Shown here one piece after another: positions 45,401-57,400 of a stretch of DNA of 64,000 nucleotides; position 1 is the first letter of the stretch, and the number at the start of each line of letters is the position of its first letter. This DNA is from Onthophagus taurus. Its lineage: Eukaryota; Arthropoda; Insecta; Coleoptera; Scarabaeidae. The stretch spans positions 15,507,501 through 15,571,500 of the forward strand of contig NC_091971.1 in the NCBI RefSeq assembly GCF_036711975.1, read 5' to 3'. A model generated the notes under the pieces. That model was not told where the DNA came from and searched no databases. It saw only the letters and a list, made by a program, of their open reading frames with translations. The translations under genes were made by a program, and so were the position numbers.

Positions 45401-48400
45401 AAAGGTGTTTTTCCTTAACACGCAAATCATATCGAATGTCAGAAATATTATTCGCGATATCATGGCTCGTTAGCAAAGATCAGCACAATATGTATGTTTT
45501 TCAATACAAATTAAATGCCAAAGTAATCTTTAAAAGTGGGCAAGCACATAAAGACAAACTCCAGCGAACAAAATAGTCAACACATTGACATGAACCTCAA
45601 ATCCGATCACAAAATATTTAACACATTGCATTAATGTCCTAGATTGACTTTTAATGTTAGCCGTTTAGGTTCTACTTTGCCGTTTTCTTTATCTTTAGCT
45701 CCAAGTCTTGCTTCTTTAATGTTATATTTTTAATTTTTAGATCTTTTTCGGTTCTACTAGAATTTCTAAATTTTATTTATTGTCCGTTTTAGATTACTTT
45801 TTAACTTTAAATTCAACAGCTTGATTTATTATTCTTGTAAGGCACAAGATGCATTCTCTTGAATTACTTGTTACAGATGTTGGCCATTTTAGGTGCATTA
45901 TTTTTTTTATACATATTACGAAGAAGCAAAATTTTGATAGCTATCTCCACTATGGAAATATTGCTTCTTCTCTATTGCTATTATCTTCTAAGATGTCGCA
46001 GCCCGCTCTGAGAGGGTAAGGAACAACACTTAATTGCAACAACTCAAAGACATTTTCTTCGAAAGTTTGAAAAAGTATAATGATTGGACTTTCGCCACCA
46101 CTCCTTTCACTTTTTATATTTAGTTTTTAACACCTATAAGGTGACAAAACACTACAATAGTAAAACACCTAGAGATAGCGATCTCATCATGTCTATAATG
46201 TTGCTTGAAGGAATACAATTGTGTTAATAGCCATATCAAAAGTCACCTTATAAACTTATCGGATGTTTTATGGATAAGAGAACAAAACCACCCTAATTAA
46301 AGCAATTTTACAAATTCAGTCCAATACGTGCGTTTAGACAATAATCAGAAATCTATTAACATCACATAACACAAAATTATGTCTGAAGTGTTTTCATTGT
46401 TGCGTTGAATTTCGAGGTGGTGATGGAAAAGACAAGGAGAGTAAAGTTGATGTGCTTCAAAGTTGCCACTTCACAAAAAAAAGACAAAGATATTCGTAGT
46501 ATTCAACTCAGTCATCTTGACTTCTTTATTTTGAACGTTACGTTTGAAGGAATTTTTACTTTTTTTACTAGAGAACCCCAGGAAGTAGTATTACCACATT
46601 AAGAACACTGTTTCGAAGACTTTGAGCACGTTTCTACTTTATTAAACATTTTAAGATCAACTTGTAATGCGCATATGGCAAAGCTGCATAGCGTTTTTGG
46701 GTATCAGAAAATTTAAACCGGTCTAAGTCTGATATAGCGAATAGCCTTGATACAACAAGGGATTGATTAACGACTTTATATTTATGAACTTTTCTCCTTA
46801 AAATTATGTAAGAAATAAAATCTGCCCGCAGCGTTTAAACCTGTCATTATAAATCATCCTGTATTTGAATTTGCGATAAGTACATGCCTAAGATCAAGAA
46901 TTATTTTTCTTCCCAATGAAGGATAACAGAAAAATAATCCAATCTTTCATCGATTATGACTTTATGTTAGCATTAAAAATTAAGAAGTTAATGATATCAT
47001 AAAAGATAGTGTTTTATGAACTTTTTTAAAATTTTATTTAACATCACTTTCTTTAGTGTTAACCATTTTAATAAAATTGTTCGATAACAACACTCTAATT
47101 GATTTCAAAAACAATTAGAATCTCGACATCAAAAAAAAAAAGAAAAGTTCTTATATAACTTAAAGTTAAAATTATACATGAATATTGAAAAAAATACCTT
47201 GAAAGAAGTCTGCAACATTCTTTAATAACTTTGAATTTTCCACGACAACCATCTCCTCCACTTCCCTTTCTTTTCGAACTCGTCATTATGACACCAAAAA
47301 AAACCAAAAAGACCAGAAAAAAAAAGTCGCTCGTTTCTTTTTGCCAAAGAAAAAAAAATCGATAAAAATCTTGAAGCACGCGATAGCTGTTTCGGCCTCC
47401 ACAAGAAGTGGCAACACCAGACCGAAGCACTCTTCTCGCCTCCGCGATTAACTGAATCGGAACGAAGACGGCGGTTACTTTTTAAAAGCCGTCGACTACT
47501 GTCATCTGCATTATTACTGCTTATCGCTCACGCGACAAGGACAAAAACGCGCAAACGCTTAAAGAGAACATGAGACGAGAACAGACGGGATATTCCAAAG
47601 CTACACGCTGATGAGTAGCAGTGGAAGTGGAAAAACAATGAAGCATCAACGGATATGCAAAATTAAGAGCGGGTTTGGTAGATACCAAACGTAGGGTTAA
47701 ATTTGATGAGCTCGCTTGACGTCAATGATCCATTTTCAACGTGTAATTAGAGTACTTGGTGTGAATAAATGATGATTGCTTTAGTAAATAAAGGTGGAAA
47801 TTGGCAGTGTTGGTAAATAAGGTGGTATCAGGACCGGATAAAATGTTTACCCGACTCCTCAGAAGCTTATTATGTTAATTATGGAATCAATTTTGTTATT
47901 CTGTATTTGGATTATTTGTTAGCTTAACTTTGGTAAAATAATAAACCGATAAGTGTTACTATAATGAGACCATTTTTGGTCTCAATCAATACATAAATAT
48001 TTACTTTTTACACATTGTATTTTCTTCTCTTCAAAAGTGAAAAAAAAAAAGGAAAATTTGCTCACATAGCATCAATTATAATTGCCTAATTGTCTTACCA
48101 CACGGATTTTGAATTATATCAGATTTGTTATCACCTACTGTACATTATTCATCCTTATTAAAGTTCTTTTAATTTCGAAATTTCTGTGAGTCACGCATTT
48201 TTGTAATATATTTTTATATTTCTCATATCGGTGTAATAGCAGATAAGTCCGCGATAATTAAAATAAAACCAAATATTTTTTAAATCAATGTTTTTTAGGT
48301 CAACTAAGGAAGATTCAACTCAACCACAATGTGCCTTCAAATAATTAAACTATTTTCAAGACAGGAACATTCTGCTAGGCCTACCTACGACATACTTAAA

Positions 48401-51400
48401 TTTCAATGTTTCTGGTGAAATTGTTTTCGAGAAAAAAACTTGGTTGGCCGACTTGACAATTAATCAAGAGATGACTAATGTGGTGTAATATATCAGGATC
48501 CTTTTCGCGAGGACAAAAATAAAATGACGCGAAAATGAACATCATACAACAACTTTCTGGTGTAAAGGTAGAACATAAAACTTGTGATGCAATAACAAAC
48601 ATAAGTTATAATACAAAGACACTGCTACAAATCACAATTGAACTGGACTTTTGAGAAGTTCATAGATAATTTTGAATATCGTTGAATAATGCGTCACTAT
48701 TTTTTTACGGTGTCACTGTAAAAAAGAACTTTTGGAACAATTTGGAACGCAGAGTTAAAATGTACACCACCAGAAGTTTCTAAACGTTTATTATTATATT
48801 TGAAGAATAATAGGGCTTATTCTTTTTTATCAATAATGATTTTCATAACACTTTGTGCTTAAAACATAAAAATATTTAGACTGCTTATTACAACATATTT
48901 GGAATAAAATGTCCGATGTCAACAAGTTACTGAAAATGACGTTAAAAATCAGGTTTAGAGAGATAGCTTACGTATGTAATGTCCATATTACCACTAATAT
49001 AGACTCTATGTCAGTTTTTGTGCAATTTTTCATGAAATTAACTTAAACTATTGATCGCAGAAGAAAAAATACGAGAGATGAGAGCAGATCGTAAGTTGTT
49101 AATTGGAAAATAATCCTCAGTAGGGAAAAGCAGACAATATAACGATTATGAATAAAAAGAATTATTAGATGGAAACAAATTTAATACAAGATGAAATAAA
49201 AATTATGCTAGATAAAAGTAAATAGATGCTAGACTATGGGCCGGTTGTACAATATACCGCTAAACTTCCCGACAGCGTTATCTGGCAGATAAGTGAGGCA
49301 GAATAACTTATCGGAGTTAAAATATAATAGATATTAAATGGAAAAGTTAATGACGTGACTCTAGATGGAAGAAAATATTAGAAAAAAATATAAAATGCCG
49401 AATGGAATCGTTATGCAAGACGGAATCAAAACGATACTAGATGGAAACAAGATAATCCAGGATCCTAGAAGGAAAAATATGTAAACCCTCTGGTAACACA
49501 CAACAATTACACTGAAGTTATGTACAAAATATTTTTGGACTATTTCCCTGATGTATCCGATCTATATAGATTATTTTATCCAAGGAAACTTCTAAGGTAC
49601 TTCTAAATATCTGAATAGCGAAGAGAACTGGATAAACTCTCTGCCATAAGAGACTCATTTCGAAAGATATAGCATCAAGGTCTACAATTAAAGATTAATG
49701 GGTAAACAATCTGTGCTGACAGTGCATAATAAATTGCTTATTAATAAGAATAATAATATTTATTAACCCCATATTATGCATAGAAAAAAGGAGGGTAATA
49801 CAAAAAAATGTAAACTGTTTTTCATGCCCAAATCATTATGTCAGTTTGTGTCTATTACCTACAACTAAGAGGTTGCACTGAAAAAAAATCATATCAATAT
49901 TATATAAAAGTTGTAGAATAAGGTAGTAAGGAATATTGTAGATGCGCCTTGGTATATAAGAAATAGCAACCTCAACGGAGATCTTGGGGTAGTTACTACG
50001 AAAGAAGAAATTCAGAAGTACACTCAACGGCACAAAGACAAGTCTTGGACAACAGCTAGCTAGTACGTAGACTTCAAAGAACCAAACCGTTCGAGTTGAT
50101 GTAATGCGATGCTGTGAAAATAGTTTTTATTAGTTCGGGATCGCAATGTATGCAATCAGGAAACTAGAAAAACCATGGAAGTCTTGTGTAATTTTAAATT
50201 TAGAAAAGTTAGGTTAGAGAAAAATTGCTAGTTAATCAGACTAGTTGTAATATCATACATTTTTAAAATAGATTTATGAAGTCGTTTAGTTTGTCTGTTC
50301 CATATTTAGTAAGTTGTTTAGGTACATTCCCTTTGTCAGGGTCCCCAAATAAATCAATAAATACGGAATTATTATATTATCATATACAGTAGATGTAAGA
50401 ACTACACACACATCCCATTTAGGGATTTATGCAGCAAATTGCAGTATCTTGCCAAGTAGCAATTCGACAGCAGACGTTATCATAAGAATGAGCAATGATA
50501 TCTCGGAAATATAGCGAAATGTTATCATGGATGGATGATGTTGAAATCTTAACTTAAAGATCGTCTACTCTTAATTAATACTTTTCATTTTTATTGCTCT
50601 TATATTATTCTTCTGTTAAACATGGGTAGTCTCGCAGCCATAGGGCAAAATTGGTCTACATACCACATATTTTATATGCGCTTATTTTACTTGCTGCTGT
50701 CACTTTTTTTCATTTTCAAGAATTTCTTGCTCGAGCTGTAATAGAACCGGTTAAGTTTCTCTATTGGGTTGTTAATTTCAGTTTGCTGTCTAAACGGTTT
50801 ACTTGTGCTATCGCTTGACCATCTAGTTACTTCGCTACTATTGCTATGTTATCGGCGAAAGCGAATTCAGAAGCTTTCAATGGCGTCAGATTTCTTCTGA
50901 TATTCAGTTGTTGCTTAAGTCCTGATATCGAGTTGTATTGTACAGTTTGGTTATCAACCTTACAAGTTCTTACAAGTTTTCTCTATATCGATAAAAGTTA
51001 GATAATATATTTTTTGTTATTCCAACAGTTGCGGTTCTTTAAATATTCTTAGCCTCTTTTCATGCTAAAGTAAGGTTGTATATGTTTACAGTGAGCTGCA
51101 AAGTTAATTTTTATTTCTATGTCAAACTAACATAAATTGATTAACGGTATATACGGGGTAAGTCAGAAAGAATGGAATATCTAAACTGAAGATATTAGAC
51201 ACCAATAAATATTTCGATTTAACTTAACATTCCTTTACGCCAATATTGCTGGTACAGAAGATGTCCAAAATTGTCCAAAGCAGCAGTAACTAGTAGCTAT
51301 GACAAAACATCAAAGCTTTCTAAAACACCATTGCTTGTCTTGAAATAGTTCTTAGCGGTTTAAGAACTGGTTGGCAACTCGGTTTAGATTAACCATGTCA

Positions 51401-54400
51401 AGAAATGTCCTCACATTTCAGCAGATTTGTTTGTAATATTCGACATATTGGAACTATTAAACAGAGTTCACGAATTAACCTAATATTTATTCTAATATTT
51501 TCCCCGTAGAAAGGAAAATTTTATTATCCACACAGTTTAAGTCAGCAAGCTAAGTAGAACGTAAGTATAACTATTCCTCAACCAGCATAAAAAGCACGCA
51601 ACATCAGCTTGTTTAAAAAAAAATCTTTTAAAAATATCGACTGTAAACTGTATCTTATTTTTCATTATATCCATCATTAATAAATACTGTCCGTAATATA
51701 ATATTTATGATAAACATAAATTTATTCGTAATACATTCAATTTCAATATAAGCAATCTTCTAGAACACATGTAAGAATTATTTTGCGTTGTATTAAATAT
51801 TATGATATCCAACATCAAACGTTTGGTTGATGATAAACTAGTAACTATTCGGAATTTTATCGTGAAAATAGTTGTTCAATTATTCAAGCCTATAATAATA
51901 ATAAATCGAAACTTTTAGGTTACAATGTTATGTACCGTTGTATTGGCGAATTTTACATCGTACGAGATATAGATGGAATCCATTTACCATTAAAGCGATA
52001 GTATGGAGTTGTTATAATTTCACATTTAACTTCAAGTGTATAATTAATTCCTAAGGGAGTTATTAGAACCATACAATTATTATAATCGATAACTCCTTGT
52101 AGCAGCATTCGATTTTCCGTATTTCTACCCAATACTGTATACTACATTCAATGCTGATTGGTGTAGAAAATAAAATCTGTATCTTGTGGAAATAAATGCT
52201 TGATTTGATATTGTATAATGATTTTATGGTTGTCCAACTTTGTGATATTGTTTAAGAACAATATCACAAGGACTGTATTCTTCGAATTTATACAATTATT
52301 TATAAGAAAGCCTAAACATGATCTCAAGATATTTATGGGTACCACAACTTTCTTACTTTTATAGACCTCTAATTTCATAATAAAATCGGACCTGTTTGAT
52401 TAATAATCTTCTACTAATACGTTACGCTTCATCAGTTTCTTTAATAGATAATTAGATGTATCATCCTATAATTAATATTACTTCTTAGTTTGTTGGATCG
52501 CTATATTTAGACATACCATTAGTTCACTCGTATCATTAATGCTAACCAGATTGTTTGTAGATCTAATGTGTTAGACAGCTTAAGACACATTTCCGTTTCT
52601 GATATTTTTTAACTGTATCTTTTTTATATACATTACTTTGCGTGAAGGTTAACAGGATAATCTCACTGCAGGCTTCAACAGCCTGCAACTTATCATACAA
52701 TCAATCCCATCTACCTTGATATCGTCCTTTCATCATCTTAAAGTCGTGATAAAAACTCTAATAACCAATTTCGGTTTAACGCATTTAACTCCGGTTCATC
52801 GTTTTGTATATTAATTAAAGAAATCAAAATTTAATGACGAAGTTTATTATTAAATCAAGATCTGTGCAACATATGTTTCGATTCAACACTGAATCGTCTT
52901 CAGACACGACGTCATATCCGATTTTATTAGGTGGGTTTTATATAACAATTTCGTTCTAAGGAACATTAACAAAATAAAAATTCCTCTTCTATTTATAACT
53001 TGCAAATTAACATCAAAATCTCAGAACGATCAGAAAAAACATCAAATTAACACTGTAATAGGACACTTAATAAAAATTCTGTTCTGATCGTTCTGAGATT
53101 TTGATGTTATTTTGCAAGTTATAAATAGAACAGGAATTTTTATTTTGTTTATGTTACCGAAATCCGACCCTGTTTAACAAAAAATTTGTGTTATTCATTC
53201 AAATAAAAAAAATGCGTACTATTTCCTATAATTTTTCTTTAAACATAAAATGAAAAATACAAAAGGTATGCACAAGTAAAAATTCTTCCTTGAATGTTAT
53301 TTTTTTTCTTTTTCTTTAAAAGGATGACACATAACATTAACATCAACACAATGTCTCTATACTTTAAGGTCAACCGTAGGTGAACCATCGCGACATTGAC
53401 ACCATCAGTTTATAAAAAATCTGCACACTCACTCTGTATAATACAAAAAACGGGGAGAAATAACTCAACAAATAACCCGAACGACCCATCAAATTGGTAT
53501 CACTTAAGGTTACATTTTTATTTTTGTAATAAACCTGAAAATAATTCTAAAATATATTAAAAAAATAAAATAAAACGAAATCGTTTTTTTTTAAACCTTC
53601 AGAGGTTCATTCGCATTCAAGTATCATACTCAACGAGTCATGGTAAATGTCTGTTAGGAAGTCGTTTTGCGTTCGCTTCCTTCCTTCCTACACACTCGTG
53701 ACTCATTCTCGTTCGTTACGAATTACCTCACCAAAATGGGATTTTATCCAAATGTAAATTATGTTTCGCTTTTTTTGCTTTTAGTTACACGAAATGTCCC
53801 AGTTATAATAAATGAAGGTTTTTTAAGCAATAATTTTTCGTGGTGACAACAGGTGCGTGTTTAATGTAACCTTTTAACATTGGGATTTTTTTTTAAATAC
53901 ATGTGGTTTACTAAATATTGTAAATTACATTTTTTATAATACACCATTTTAACGTAAAAAGAATAATCATTCAAATTGCACAATTCTAATTCATCGATTA
54001 AAAAACAAATCCAATTTTGACGTTCTAATCCAACAAAAATTAAAGATAATTTTGCGTGATAAGGAGTTAAAATTATGTGCCCGTAGAATTTTTTCATTAT
54101 CTAATGGTTTCGTGATAAAGCAACGAAACAAAATTGTTAAACTCTTCGCTTTTGTAATTGGGTATTTTTATAAATGACCTGAAATATTTTTGATAAGAAC
54201 TTGACACGTGTAACAAACTTAAGCGGAAATTAAGGGGGAAATAGATATTAAAGCAAAATTCTAAGTATTTCCGGAGTAATAGCCGCTTTCCTTGAAGCGC
54301 ATTTTTTGCTAATTTTTTAAAAAAGGGTAACCCTCAAAGTATTCCTACAATATCTGGTTATGAACCGATATATAAGAAAATTACACAAGCTTGGAAGGAA

Positions 54401-57400
54401 AGGAAATTTGACAGATGCTCTAATAAGAAAACTGACCACATATTATGGCCTGGCTACTCTTGGAATCTCCATGGAATCACCTTTGCCCATCTTTGTCATC
54501 TGGAATCATGGAAAATTTCTACGAAACAGTAATATTTCCTGGATGTTTTAACCATTAGGAAGACAGAACCAGAAACATTCACGTTTAGCCATGTTAAGAA
54601 ACGCAAGGGTAAACTCGAATGTTTCTAGTTCTAACACTAGGATCCTCCTGGTAGCATCACTGCATCTGTGGCTTCCACTACTCGTATGGGGCAAGCGAAA
54701 TCACCAACTAAATGGCACTCCAACGGCCCTGTCAAAACTGTCGTGTCGTGGCTAAGGACTTGCATGGAAGGGTAACGGCGCCAGCTGCTGTTTACAGCAC
54801 CTATTATACCTTGTGCTGGAGTACAGTACAGAGGATCTTGACTTAACCGCGTGGATTGAGAAGAGACAACCTCATTAAAAACCCCAAAGTTGTTGTCTGT
54901 TAGCATTGGCCAAGAGGATAATACTTGGTTCCTAATAACCCGACTCTGGAAGAAGTCGTGGACCTTCTTTCCCTAGCTACTCGTGAGATCCATATGCAAC
55001 ATAGTAAGGTACTAGAGGTTGATGCAACTCCAAGCGCATCAAGGCAGAAATCGCCTGCAATAAGTTGAAGCTCCTTCACAGCAAGCAGTGTTTCTACAAC
55101 AGACACCCTAAAGCTACAGATAAGCATTAGAAGAAGCTCAGTGATGCCGGACGCAAAAGACTTAAGTGACTGCTCAAACAAGGGATGAATTCTGAGGAAA
55201 CACAAGCTAAGGCTTAGCATTCCCAGCAGAAGCAATCGCGGGAACAAAAGCCTACAATTGCTTTTCACGCAAAAAGATGGGAATTGCAGATTGCCTATTT
55301 CCGGGGGCGAACCTCACCATAGTTAGTTATTCAAGACGTAATCATCTCAAGAATAATGGAGCTCAGCGAGGGGCACGAAGGTGAAATTATGCCTAATTGG
55401 AACCACCTTTAAAGCGTGTTAGCTGGTGGTCAACTGCTCAAACCAGGAGCATCAGCGGACTGGCTAAAAAAGTCTGAAGACGCAAACTTTCTTCTTCTAG
55501 ATTCTAGACCTAGTGTTAATAAAGTTCTAGTATTAATTGTTATTCAGCGCTTGATTGGTGTAGCATTTAATGAATTAATTGAATATTGTTATTGACAAAG
55601 AAGCCAAAATATACGCCGATAAGATGGAAGAACACCGAATTATTCGAGAAGAGCGATGTAACGAATCGCTATCCATAAAATCTCGGAAAGGAATGAAAGA
55701 ACAGCTAGCGATAGAAAGTTCATGTTATGAAGAAACGGAAGGTTTACTGGATGGTCGTAGAATTGCAGACTAGCAGCTAAGTCATCGGATATTGAAAAAA
55801 TCAGTTTTTACTATTTAAAACTTTAAACGCAATTTTCTCAAAACTACGTTTTTGCAACTCATGAACGCGATATCTCATAAACTACCCGACCGATCTTCCT
55901 GAAATTTGCTACACATACAGTGCATTTCTAACATTGCTAATTTTAGACATGTTTTAAAGAGCCACTTGCTTGCCCTTCAGCTGGCTATTTCCTGATTCTT
56001 TGTCTTTCTCTTTTTTCCTCTCTTCAACTGCTCTCACTTGTTGGCACCTGATATCCGGCAGATTCTTTTGATCTCTTTTAGCCGCTCTCTCTCTCTTTTC
56101 GTGTCTTTTCTTTGTTTTTCTCTTTTTCTTGCTTAATCTTATTTGGTGATAAATGTTAATAATATCTAATTATCACTACTTGCCATATTCAGTAAATATT
56201 ATTTTTGTTTGTTCTGTTGGGTCATTTGGCAGAGATCGCTTGTGCGATAAAATGATCCATTTGCTGATACTACTCATACTGCTTATACTGTTTAAGTTTA
56301 AGTTTATCCATTGCTAGAGTAACAATCGACAATGGAATTTTATGTATATATCTTTGTATTCTTATTTGTGGCAATCCTCCGACTTAACACCACTGGATTA
56401 TTTCTTATGGGGATATTTAAAATGTAAAATTTACGTGAATAGGCCACAAAACATACAAGAACTAAAGGATCCAATCACAGAAGAAATAGCGCTTATATCA
56501 CCAGAAACCATTCGAAATGTTCTGTTTTCAGAGACAAGTAAATGATATTGAAAAATTCCTTAGATGTTTTTTATTTTAGTTTTATTTTGTTTCACATTTA
56601 TTGTTCTTTCATGGTACTCTCATTTATTGAGGGTATAAAAATTATAAATCGGAATTTCTAAGCAATTACATTTACAAACCTAGGTATACAAATATATCAC
56701 TGAATAAGGGCCGGTTGTACAATATACCGATAAATCTACCTGATAACTATCCGGCCGATAAACTTATCGGGAAGATAAAGATATTCGCTCTTGTACAAAC
56801 TGTTTTTGTCGGTAGGATTGTTGTCGACGAAACAAGAGTCGGTTGATAGTAGTTTTTCCCCATATCTAGTGATTTGTGCCGTAGGTTGGTAACGCTAACG
56901 TCTTTGTTTGAAGTTGAATTATGATTTTGACAATAATTGTTTACAAATAACCTTACAAATAATAAGGTTAACGGTTAATGTTATAAGTTAACCTATGATG
57001 TGAGCAAACAAAGTTTTTATATAAAAATCTTGGTAACCATAAATATCTAGCGGATAACTGTCTTATCGGCACCCACCACTGAGTACCCGATAAGTTATCC
57101 TGCCGATAATCTCACCGACAAAAATATCCGTACATTGTAATACAGTACAAACTAACTTATCGGCCAGATAACGCTGTCGGGAAGTTAATCGGTATATTGT
57201 ATAACGGCCCTAAGTAATAAAAATATCTCTTATAAAATTTAAAAATATACAGTGTCTCATTTAAAAAAAAGGTTTTATAATTTTATCTCAGAAACTATAA
57301 ATTTGACAACATTGTCGATAGAAAATTTGAATTTGCAAGATTATGTAACTTATACTCACAAATTTATCTTTAAATTGATCAAGCTGTTAAAAAGATTTCT

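Noticed and set aside
53620..53740. A third alternative csw promoter/exon at the GC-richer patch
   Set aside because: The only ATG there (ATG ACT CGT TGA) closes at once, and no TATA/Inr pair or phase-2 donor was found.
54637..55268. Minus-strand open frames of 89 and 122 codons
   Set aside because: They sit in a repeat-bounded insertion with retroelement-like coding on the plus strand, and no similarity was seen.
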